From: Verrucomicrobiia bacterium
GTDB lineage: Bacteria; Verrucomicrobiota; Verrucomicrobiia; Limisphaerales; UBA11358
Length of the DNA: 39,534 nucleotides
Direction of reading: 5' to 3'
Assembly: GCA_031290985.1 (NCBI GenBank)
Contig: JARLJW010000113.1
Coordinates: 1-39,534 of the forward strand
Part shown: piece by piece, positions 1 to 6,962 of the stretch
Numbering within the stretch: the first letter of the stretch is position 1
Layout of the letters: each line of letters begins with the position of its first letter
The notes under the pieces: generated by a model
What the model saw: the letters and a program-made list of their open reading frames with translations, nothing else
The model's database searches: none
Told to the model about the DNA's origin: nothing
Made by a program: the position numbers and the translations under genes

Positions 1-40
1 ACAAAAAAAATTTTGGAAATGGGCGCCCCCGGGCCCGGCC
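1..40 (-). terminator. Possible terminator downstream of the receiver gene
   Basis: Read on the minus strand, a GC-rich block that can fold (GGGC/GCCC and CCGGG/CCCGG combinations at about 21-38) is followed about 12 nt later by a run of eight T (3-10 on the plus strand as A). It lies 60 bp past the stop of the receiver gene. The stem is short and the spacing to the T-run is long, so this is a weak call. The rest of 41-98 shows nothing recognisable. Confidence 0.25.
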
Positions 41-98
41 CCCACTCCGTAAGCTGCATTTTTTGATTTTGAAAACCCGCCCTCGGAGTCTTCCCCGG

Positions 99-473
99 TC
101 ACAGATGCAGCCGGGAGAGCAGCCGCTTGGTCGCCACGAGGAGGTACAGATCCGAGAGATTGTCTTTCACCACAAACCCGGAGGCGCCGGCGTCATAGGC
201 GGCGCGGCGGTAATCCGGCTGGTCATGGCTGGTCACGCAGATGACGCGGGCGGCGGGATGCGCCTCGCGGATGGCCCGCATGGTCTTGAAGGCGCACAGC
301 CCCGGCATGCTCACATCCACCGTCACGCAGTCCGGCTTGAACTCGACGAGCGCCTGCAAGGCCTCGTCGCCGGAAACGCACTCCACCACGTTGTCACCGG
401 GCGCGGCGATCAACTGCCGGATCGTGCTGCGCATCCCGTCGTGGTCATCAACTATCATCAACTTCATTGGCAT
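99..473 (-). CDS. Stand-alone receiver-domain response regulator (CheY-like)
   Basis: This 124-residue protein is a single REC domain with no output domain. All phosphotransfer residues are present: acidic pair D9-D10, phospho-acceptor D53 in the VDVSMPG strand, T81, and K103 in GFVVKDN. By family knowledge it would accept phosphate from a histidine kinase and act by protein-protein contact. The start at 473 is supported by GGAGAA about 11 nt upstream, one of the few Shine-Dalgarno-like motifs in the window; the second Met (467) lies too far from it. It follows a paralogous degenerate receiver gene by 28 bp on the same strand, so the two are probably co-transcribed. The nearest kinase is the hybrid-sensor-like gene at 1973-5194, but partnership is inference. 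Confidence 0.93.
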   Translation of the reverse strand: MPMKLMIVDDHDGMRSTIRQLIAAPGDNVVECVSGDEALQALVEFKPDCVTVDVSMPGLCAFKTMRAIREAHPAARVICVTSHDQPDYRRAAYDAGASGFVVKDNLSDLYLLVATKRLLSRLHL

Positions 474-501
474 AATCTGGATCGTTCTCCCGGGTACAAA
501 A

Positions 502-927
502 TCACTTGGCCGGTTTCACCTTCACCGGGCGGGCGGACTTGGGTTGGCGGGCCGGTTTCAACGCCAGGCGTTCGGGCGCGGCGAGCAAAAATAATTCGGA
601 AAGATTTTCCGTGGTCACATAACCGGCGGCGCCCGCCGCGCTGGCGGCCTGCTGCAATTCCGGCTCATGGAGGCTGCTCACGGCCAGCACGCGCACCTCG
701 GGGTACGTTTTGCGAATGTTCTTGATGGCCTTGAGGGCGCCCGGGGCCGGAACGGAAACGCCCATCATCACGCAATCCGGCCGGAAAACGCCGATGGCTT
801 TAATGGCTTCCTCGGGCGAGGCGCATTCGAGGACGGTATCCAGCGGGGTCGCCGACGCCTGCCGGACGAGGTGGCGGGCAACCGCGCGTTCATCAACGAT
901 CATCAATTTTTTGGCCATAGGTTTCAT
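502..927 (-). CDS. Degenerate receiver-domain protein (pseudo-receiver)
   Basis: The 141 residues align throughout with the next gene downstream (PDCV.., ECAS.EEA.., ..NLSELFLLA), so this is a paralogous REC domain. Key residues have changed: the phospho-acceptor Asp is Gly (G56 in MMGVSVP), the conserved Lys is Thr (T106 in GYVTTEN), and the acidic pair is D12-E13. Ser84 occupies the Thr/Ser site. The last 20 residues form a Lys/Pro/Ala-rich tail missing from the paralogue. It probably cannot be phosphorylated in the usual way and may be a constitutive binding partner. Start is ATG 927, or ATG 918 (MAKKLM), which matches the paralogue better; neither has a Shine-Dalgarno motif. It is the first gene of a likely two-gene operon. 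Confidence 0.9.
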   Translation of the reverse strand: MKPMAKKLMIVDERAVARHLVRQASATPLDTVLECASPEEAIKAIGVFRPDCVMMGVSVPAPGALKAIKNIRKTYPEVRVLAVSSLHEPELQQAASAAGAAGYVTTENLSELFLLAAPERLALKPARQPKSARPVKVKPAK

Positions 928-1245
928 GGGTTAAAGGTTCTTCAAACGTTGCTGAAAGGTAACGCAGATGGCGGCGCGGCGTAATTGTTGCCGCCGCATA
1001 TATTGGGCTAGGTAGTTGGCGGTATTTTTTCTACGTAGTCCTACCTATTGAAGCGCGCGCAATACGGTAACGTGGCGCGGGCTTCAGACAGCTGCCATGT
1101 CCAAGTCGACCGCACGCGTAAAACACCCGGCGCGTTGGCGTTTAGGACATCGAAGCGGCGTGAACGCTGCGCCCCGCTCGCGCCGCCACCGTGTCACTGC
1201 ACAGTGCGAGCCTCAATCGAACGGAGAAGGGAAGCGCCCGGCGGC
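928..1245. other. 318-bp intergenic region, probable promoter of the receiver operon
   Basis: No convincing gene is present. On the minus strand it should carry the promoter of the two receiver genes and the end of the NarL-type regulator transcript. The stretch nearest the receiver genes has an inverted repeat AGGTAG (1010-1015) / CTACCT (1041-1046) flanking a perfect palindrome CTACGTAG (1031-1038). The 1050-1245 part is GC-rich with short open frames that look non-coding. Confidence 0.6.
1008..1048. promoter_or_regulatory. Candidate operator: CTACGTAG palindrome within an AGGTAG/CTACCT inverted repeat
   Basis: CTAGGTAG (1008-1015), the 8-bp palindrome CTACGTAG (1031-1038) and CTACCTAT (1041-1048) are three related TAC/GTA half-sites in 41 bp, upstream of the receiver operon. 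NarL/FixJ-type regulators commonly bind TAC-containing inverted half-sites, and such a regulator is encoded next door (1246-1899), so autoregulation or cross-regulation is plausible. This is pattern recognition only. Confidence 0.35.
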
Positions 1246-1899
1246 TCAGAGGGACGAACGGTTTTCGAGGGCGAACTGAAGCAAGCTATGGCTGCCGGAC
1301 AATTCCAGCTTGGTGCTGATGTTGGCGCGATGCGCCTCGACGGTGCGCGGGCTGATGAAGAGTTCCGCCGCGATCTCCTTGCTCGTTTTCTTGTCGGCGA
1401 TGAGCTTGAGGATGCGCCGCTCGGCCTTGGTGAGATCGTCCAGGCCGGGCTTTTCCGCGGCCAGCGCCTCGGCCCGGTTGCGGCGGCGCACGAGAAATCC
1501 GGAAACGCCCGGGCTCAGGTAATGGCCGCCGCCGGCCACGGTGACAATCGCGTCGAGGATGTCCGCCACGGCATTTTCCTTGAGCACAAACCCGCCCACG
1601 CCCGAGTCGAGCGCGCGGTTGATCAGCTCCTCCTCCTTGTGCATGGTCAGGACGATGAGGCGCGTGGGGTTCTTTTTGGCCTGAAGCTGGCGGGCGATCT
1701 CCAGGCCGCTCAAACCGGGGAGGTTCACATCGAGCACCGCGATGTCAGGTTTTTTTTCGAGGATGAATTTCAACGCGGCCTCGCCATCGCCCGCCTCGCC
1801 GACGAGCTCAAAACGCGCATCGTCCGAGATCACCTGCCGCAGTCCACTGCGGAAGAGCGGGTGATCGTCCACGATCAAAACCTTGGTGCGCCCGGCCAT
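1246..1899 (-). CDS. NarL/FixJ-family response regulator (REC + LuxR HTH)
   Basis: This 217-residue protein has an N-terminal receiver (residues 5-120) with D11-D12, phospho-acceptor D57 (VLDVNLPG), T85 and K107. A LuxR-type helix-turn-helix follows at about 150-215 (LTKAERRIL.. through SPRTVEAHRANISTKL). It should be a DNA-binding transcription regulator activated by phosphorylation. The HisKA_3 kinase gene ends 73 bp upstream on the same strand, and HisKA_3 kinases typically pair with NarL-type regulators, so the two are very likely a cognate two-component system. A terminator-like hairpin sits between them, so the regulator may be expressed at a lower level than the kinase or from its own promoter. 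ATG at 1899; a weak GAGG lies almost directly against it. Confidence 0.96.
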   Translation of the reverse strand: MAGRTKVLIVDDHPLFRSGLRQVISDDARFELVGEAGDGEAALKFILEKKPDIAVLDVNLPGLSGLEIARQLQAKKNPTRLIVLTMHKEEELINRALDSGVGGFVLKENAVADILDAIVTVAGGGHYLSPGVSGFLVRRRNRAEALAAEKPGLDDLTKAERRILKLIADKKTSKEIAAELFISPRTVEAHRANISTKLELSGSHSLLQFALENRSSL

Positions 1900-1918
1900 G
1901 CCTCAATCAATGTTGTCT

Positions 1919-1947
1919 AAAAAATCATTTCCCGCCAGCGGGAAATG
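1919..1947 (-). terminator. Rho-independent terminator/attenuator between kinase and regulator
   Basis: CATTTCCCGC (1926-1935) and GCGGGAAATG (1938-1947) are perfect reverse complements, giving a 9-10 bp stem with a very tight loop. On the minus strand the stem is followed one base later by six T (1924-1919). This is a textbook intrinsic terminator 26 bp after the kinase stop and 20 bp before the regulator ATG. It may end the kinase message or act as a partial terminator that sets the kinase:regulator ratio. Confidence 0.8.
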
Positions 1948-1972
1948 CCACACGTCGCCGCCGGCGGCAGTT

Positions 1973-4900
1973 TTATTCCAGTTCCGCGGCAATCGGGATC
2001 ACCACCTCGAGGCGCGTGCCGCCGCCCGGGGCGGAATCCACCTTCAACCGGCCGCCGAGCATCCGCACGCGCTCGGGGATGTTCTTCAAGCCCAGGCCTT
2101 TTTTATTTTCCGCCAGCCGGTCCGGCGCAAATCCACAACCATCGTCCGCGATCCGCAACTGCACCTCGTGGACGTCCCGCTCGAGGTCCACGCGGGCGGT
2201 TTTGGCCCGGGAATGTTTCAGGATGTTGTTCAGGCTTTCCTGGACGATGCGGTAGAGGTTCATCGCCCCCTCGGCGGAGAACAGGTCATCCACGCCGTCA
2301 ATCTTCCATTGGAACTGGACCGCGCTGGCCGACGCGACGTTTTCCAGCATGGATTCCAGGGCGCGCTTGAGGCCCAGGTGGTCGAGCTGGTGCGAATGCA
2401 GGTCGCGCGAGATCTGCCGCGTCTCGGCGAGGCACTGGGCGACAAGATGATCAATGCCGGCCAGCCGTTCGTGGGTCGGCGCGGGCCCCCGGTCGCGCAG
2501 GGCCATCTGCGCCAGGTTTTTGATCAAGAGCAGATTCTGGCCCAGGCTGTCGTGCAGCTCGGCGGCGATGCGTTTGCGCTCCGCCTCCTGCGAGGCGATG
2601 AGCTGGAAGGTGTATTCGATGCGCGATTTCTGCTCGCGGGCGATGGCCTGTTCCCGCTCCGCTTCCGTCCGGTGCTTGCCGAGACAGACGGCGGCCGTGT
2701 GCGTGGCCATGTCGATGAGCTGCCGTTGTCGTTCATCCGGCAGCCCCGGCGCGCGGTGATAGATGGCGAAGGTTCCCAGGACGTTGCGTTGCGCATCCAT
2801 GACCGGCGTGGACCAGCAGGCCCGCAAACCGTGCGGCAAGGCCAGTTGTTTATAATCCGCCCACAGCGGGTCGCTGGCGATGTCCGCGACGAAGACCGGC
2901 TCCCGCCGGAACGCCGCCGTGCCGCAGGAACCGGCGCACGGGCCGATGGCCGCGCCTTCCAGGCGCTGCATGAACTCCACCGGCAAGGACGGCGCGGCCC
3001 ATTGCTGGAAGCGCTTGCCGTCTTCATCCGGCAGGAGAATGGAGCACAGCATCTCGGGCGATTGCGACTCGACCATCCGCAGCAGGGCCGCGAGCGTCTC
3101 CCGCAGCGGGCAGCCGCTGGCGATCATTTCCATCACCTGCCGTTGTGAGCGGCTCAGATTTTCCGCCCGGATCCGGTCGGTGATGTCGTGGGAAACCCGC
3201 AACACACATTGACGCCCGTTCAGCTCGATGAGTTCGGCGCCGTGCAGGATGGTGATCAACTCGCCCTTGCGATTGCGGGCCTGCACCTCCAGGTCGCGGA
3301 CCGAACCCGTGGCCCGCAACTGCGCGAGCATCCGCTCGCGCGGTTCCGGTGACAGCAGGATGCCCAGTTCCAACGGTGAACGGCCGATGACCTCCTCGCG
3401 CTTAAACCCGAAGACCTTCTCGTGCGCCTCGTTGACGTCGAGGTAACGGCCCGTTTCCAGGTCGGCGATGGACATCACATCCGGGCTCGTGTGGAAAGCC
3501 TTGGAAAATTTCTCCTCCGACTCGCGCAGCGCCTGCTCCGCCTGCATGCGGTCGGTCACATCATGCAAGACGGACACAAAGCAGGTCTGGCCGCCGAGCT
3601 CGATGGTTTCCGCGCTCAAGAGGATGATCTTCTGCCCGCCGGTGCGGGTGCGCATGCGCACCTCGTAGCCGCGCACCACGCCGGCGGCTTTCAATTCGGC
3701 GACCAGGTGGACGCGGTCCTGCGGATTGACCCAGATGCCCGCCTCGATCGAAGTGCGGCCCAGCATCTCCTCCCGCCGAAGACCGTACAGTTCGCAGTAG
3801 CCCGGGTTCACTTCGATGAAGCGGCCGGTCTCCAGCTCGGAGATGGCCAGGCCATCGGGGCTGGCGCGGAAGGCCTTGGAAAATTTCTCCTCCGACTCGC
3901 GCAGCGCCTGCTCCGCGATTTTTCGTTCCGTGATGTCGCGCAGGGCGGTCATGCCCACGAACCGGTCGCCGAGCCGCATGATTTTCGCCTGCACCTCCGC
4001 ATAAAACGTGCTGCCATCCGGGCGCAGCAGGCGGTATTGGATGATCGTTTCCCGCCGTTCACGGATCGCCTGTTCCGCCGCGGGACGCGATTCGGGCGCG
4101 ACAAACTCCAGCAGTTTCCGCCCGATGATCTCCTCCCGCCGGCAGCCGAACTGGTGGGCACATTGCTGGTTCACATCGATGATCCGCCCCTGTTCACTGA
4201 TGACGATGCCCTCAAAGGCCGCGTGGGTCAGGTTGCGATAACGGTCTTCGCTCTCGCGCAACTGCCGCAGCGTGCGGTCGCGCTCGGCCAGCACGATGGT
4301 CGGCACCAATCCCACCACCGCCGCCACGGCGACAAATATCTGCAGGGTGAAAACATAGCTGCCGCTGGCGATTTCCGCCGGCGTCAGGCCCTGCTGATAG
4401 TGCGTGGTCAAATACGACGCGATCATCGCCAGCAGGAACACCATGACCGAGGCGCCGCGCAGCCCGAAACGCAGCCCCGCCCACAACACAAAAACCAGCA
4501 CGGGAATTTTGGGCGAGCCGATGCCGCCGCCCTGCGCCAGCACCAGCCACAGAAACCCCGTCATGCCGCCAAACATCACCACCGCCTCCAGCTTCCGCAG
4601 GATCCCCCACCGGGCCGCCGCCCGCGTCCGCACGTCGCTGAACGCCAGGATCAGGGGCGCCAGCACCAGCACCGCCATCGCGTCGCCACCCCACAAAACC
4701 TTCCACGACGCCAGGAACGACCCGGCCAGATGCATCCGCGTGAGCAGCAGCGCCGCGAGCGTGGCGCCGACCGCCGACCCCGCCACGCCCGAAAAAAAGA
4801 GCAGTCCAAAGAATTCCCGCAAGGACGCCAGCGTGGGAGTCGCCGCGATGAACCGGCGCACCAGCCAGGCGCCGGTGCCCGCCTGCAGGATGTTCGCGAC

Positions 4901-5194
4901 GCAAAATCCGGCGATCATGCGGAAGTCGGGATGCGGGTCATGCAACACATCGAAGCCGATGTTCGCCGGCAGGATGGCGGCCATGAGCCAGGGCCAGTCA
5001 CGCGTGGGGTTCACCAGCAGGACGGCCACGAACAGGCCGCCCGGCAGCCAGTAGCTGACCGCCGTGCCGCCGGCCGGGGACAAGAAATTACCCAGCCACG
5101 CACAAAAGAAATAGCCCAGACACAGCAGCCCCGCCCGTTGCCAGAGCGGCAATGAGGCCCGTCCTAAACCGCCGCCCGCCGGGTTTTGGAGCAT
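1973..5194 (-). CDS. MASE1/PAS/GAF sensor histidine kinase (HisKA_3 type)
   Basis: About 1,073 residues from ATG 5194 (1,082 from a GTG at 5221; neither has a clear Shine-Dalgarno). Order of domains: an N-terminal multi-helix MASE1 membrane sensor (about 10-300), three PAS domains (about 315-435, 445-560, 570-690), a GAF domain (about 700-845), then a HisKA_3 dimerisation domain with His about 881 (ELHDSLGQ) and a HATPase_c domain with N-box QESLNNILKH, DDGCGF, GLGLKNI and PGGGT. It should autophosphorylate and pass phosphate to the NarL-type regulator immediately downstream. PAS2 and PAS3 are preceded by the same linker (ALRESEEKFSKAF), encoded by an exact 44-bp DNA repeat, which suggests PAS duplication. 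The gene is divergent from the phospholipase D gene. The ligand is unknown; MASE1 has no settled ligand. Confidence 0.95.
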   Translation of the reverse strand: MLQNPAGGGLGRASLPLWQRAGLLCLGYFFCAWLGNFLSPAGGTAVSYWLPGGLFVAVLLVNPTRDWPWLMAAILPANIGFDVLHDPHPDFRMIAGFCVANILQAGTGAWLVRRFIAATPTLASLREFFGLLFFSGVAGSAVGATLAALLLTRMHLAGSFLASWKVLWGGDAMAVLVLAPLILAFSDVRTRAAARWGILRKLEAVVMFGGMTGFLWLVLAQGGGIGSPKIPVLVFVLWAGLRFGLRGASVMVFLLAMIASYLTTHYQQGLTPAEIASGSYVFTLQIFVAVAAVVGLVPTIVLAERDRTLRQLRESEDRYRNLTHAAFEGIVISEQGRIIDVNQQCAHQFGCRREEIIGRKLLEFVAPESRPAAEQAIRERRETIIQYRLLRPDGSTFYAEVQAKIMRLGDRFVGMTALRDITERKIAEQALRESEEKFSKAFRASPDGLAISELETGRFIEVNPGYCELYGLRREEMLGRTSIEAGIWVNPQDRVHLVAELKAAGVVRGYEVRMRTRTGGQKIILLSAETIELGGQTCFVSVLHDVTDRMQAEQALRESEEKFSKAFHTSPDVMSIADLETGRYLDVNEAHEKVFGFKREEVIGRSPLELGILLSPEPRERMLAQLRATGSVRDLEVQARNRKGELITILHGAELIELNGRQCVLRVSHDITDRIRAENLSRSQRQVMEMIASGCPLRETLAALLRMVESQSPEMLCSILLPDEDGKRFQQWAAPSLPVEFMQRLEGAAIGPCAGSCGTAAFRREPVFVADIASDPLWADYKQLALPHGLRACWSTPVMDAQRNVLGTFAIYHRAPGLPDERQRQLIDMATHTAAVCLGKHRTEAEREQAIAREQKSRIEYTFQLIASQEAERKRIAAELHDSLGQNLLLIKNLAQMALRDRGPAPTHERLAGIDHLVAQCLAETRQISRDLHSHQLDHLGLKRALESMLENVASASAVQFQWKIDGVDDLFSAEGAMNLYRIVQESLNNILKHSRAKTARVDLERDVHEVQLRIADDGCGFAPDRLAENKKGLGLKNIPERVRMLGGRLKVDSAPGGGTRLEVVIPIAAELE
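3498..3916. repeat. 44-bp exact direct repeat inside the kinase gene
   Basis: Positions 3498-3541 and 3873-3916 are identical over 44 bases, 375 bp apart. They encode the inter-PAS linker plus the first PAS residues (AEQALRESEEKFSKAF). The period matches one PAS unit, so an entire PAS module was probably duplicated, with this part kept identical by selection or gene conversion. Confidence 0.9.
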
Positions 5195-5294
5195 GCGGCT
5201 GTTATACACCAAACGCTGCACCGGGGGAGCAAAAAATTCACGCTAAATTTCCCCGCGCTTGCGTGCGGCGGATTTTCCGCGAAACTCTTCCGGC

Positions 5295-6737
5295 ATGGAC
5301 TGGCTCACGCGTCTCGCACATTTTTGGCCGCACTTCGCGGCGGGATTCGACGTGGTCGCATGCCTGCTCGCCTCCGGCCATGCGCTGCTGCTCAAGCGCG
5401 ACACCCGCGCCGCGACCATCTGGCTCGGGGTCATCTGGACCCTGCCCGCGCTCGGCCCCCTGCTCTACCTCATCCTCGGGGTCAACCGCATCCGCCGCCG
5501 CGCCATCCAGCTCGGCGTCCACAAAACCTTCAGCCGGCCGGTGCCCGATGACCTGGGCGAGCCGGAACACGACTGCGCCGAGCATCTCAAGCACATCGCC
5601 CGCGTGGTCAGCCGCGTGGTCGCGCAGCCGCTGACCGCCGGGAACAAGATCGAGCCGCTGGTCAACGGCGACGAGGCCTTTCCCGCCATGCTCGCCGCCA
5701 TTGCAGCGGCCAAAAAATCCGTCACGCTCTGCAGCTACATCTTTGACAACGACGCCACCGGCCGGAAATTCGTCGCCGCCCTGAAAGACGCGCGGGAACG
5801 TGGCGTGGCCGTGCGGGTGCTGATCGACTCCGCCGGCACGCGCTATTCGTTTCCGCCCATCAACTGGAAGCTGCGCCACGCGAAGATTCCATTCGCCCGG
5901 TTCCTGCCCACCTCCATCCTTACGCCGTGGCGCGTGGCCACCATCAATCTCCGCAACCACCGCAAATCGCTGATCATCGATGGGCAGACCGCCTTCACCG
6001 GCGGCATGAACATCCGCCACGGCAATGTCCTCAAGGACCATCCGCCGCATCCGGTGCAGGACCTGCATTTCCGCATCACCGGGCCGGTGGTGGAGGAATT
6101 GCAGGAGGCGTTCGCAAATGACTGGGCGTTCACGACCCGGGAGGTGCTCGCAGGCGAACTGTGGTTCCCGGAACCGGCCGAGGCCGGCGAGGTCATCGCC
6201 CGGGTCGTGCCGGACGGGCCGGACAGCGATTTTGAGAACGCGCGCTGGACGCTGCTCGCGGCGCTCGCCGAGGCGCAGCAAAGCGTCCAAATCCTCACGC
6301 CGTACTTCCTGCCGGATGGCGCCCTCATCACCGCGCTGAACCTGGCCTCGTTGCGCGGGGTGCGGGTGGACATCATCCTGCCGGAAAAAAACAACCTGCC
6401 GCCGGTGCACTGGGCCTCGCGCGGCCTGTGGTGGCAGGTGCTGGAACGCGGCTGCCACATCTGGCTCACGCCGCCGCCGTTCGACCATTCCAAGCTGATG
6501 ATTGTGGACGGCCACTGGGTGCTGCTCGGTTCGGCGAACTGGGATGCGCGCAGCCTGCGCCTGAATTTTGAGCTGAACGTGGAATGCTACAACCGCGTCT
6601 TTGCGCAGACGATGGAGCAGCTCATCCAGCAGAAGATCCGCACGGCCCATGAGGTGACCCTGGCCGAAGTGGATGGGCGCCGTTTCACCACCAAGCTCCG
6701 CGATGCGCTGGCGCGGCTGTTCTCGCCGTATTTGTGA
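5295..6737 (+). CDS. cls: Cardiolipin synthase-like phospholipase D family protein
   Basis: This 480-residue protein has the standard bacterial cardiolipin synthase layout: two N-terminal membrane segments (about 16-33 and 41-63), then two phospholipase D catalytic halves. Both HKD motifs are intact: H222-x-K224-x4-D229 followed by GGMN, and H398-x-K400-x4-D405 followed by GSANWD. The family condenses two phosphatidylglycerols, or PG with PE, to cardiolipin at the inner membrane. ATG 5295 was chosen because the hydrophobic N-terminus begins there; an upstream TTG (5259) would add an unusual charged leader. It is transcribed away from the kinase gene, with a gap of about 100 bp that must hold both promoters. 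Substrate is inferred from family. Confidence 0.93.
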   Translation: MDWLTRLAHFWPHFAAGFDVVACLLASGHALLLKRDTRAATIWLGVIWTLPALGPLLYLILGVNRIRRRAIQLGVHKTFSRPVPDDLGEPEHDCAEHLKHIARVVSRVVAQPLTAGNKIEPLVNGDEAFPAMLAAIAAAKKSVTLCSYIFDNDATGRKFVAALKDARERGVAVRVLIDSAGTRYSFPPINWKLRHAKIPFARFLPTSILTPWRVATINLRNHRKSLIIDGQTAFTGGMNIRHGNVLKDHPPHPVQDLHFRITGPVVEELQEAFANDWAFTTREVLAGELWFPEPAEAGEVIARVVPDGPDSDFENARWTLLAALAEAQQSVQILTPYFLPDGALITALNLASLRGVRVDIILPEKNNLPPVHWASRGLWWQVLERGCHIWLTPPPFDHSKLMIVDGHWVLLGSANWDARSLRLNFELNVECYNRVFAQTMEQLIQQKIRTAHEVTLAEVDGRRFTTKLRDALARLFSPYL

Positions 6738-6962
6738 AGTATTTGTGAGGTAATCGACCTGTCGGCCTGGTGGTGCGCGGGTGATCTTGCGTGGCGCGGC
6801 GCGCGCGGAGCGACGCGCCCCACCGTCCGAGCCAATAGCACGACCCACTTGATTCGTCAGATTACGGCCCACAAAAATGGCGACCTTTTAAACGTCACCA
6901 CTATTGACACCGGCGCACCTTAACAGTTTTATCTCCCGACACATTTGCAGGCATTTAACGGC
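6738..6962. other. Intergenic region with a GC-rich interrupted palindrome
   Basis: No gene is visible in this 225-bp gap. At 6791-6823, GTGGCGCG and CGCGCCCCAC can pair with a two-base bulge around a CGCGCGGAGCGA loop. The block resembles the other short GC-rich palindromes at 13.3, 16.1 and 17.3 kb. The last 100 bp are AT-richer and probably carry the promoter of the DUF4450 gene. Confidence 0.4.

Noticed and set aside
3422..5155. A 577-codon plus-strand frame opposite the kinase gene
   Set aside because: Antisense shadow: low-complexity His/Arg/Gln-rich product, while the minus strand encodes clear MASE1 and PAS domains.
5238..6872. A 544-codon minus-strand frame opposite the phospholipase D gene
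   Set aside because: Antisense shadow of a gene with two intact HKD motifs; no recognisable domain.
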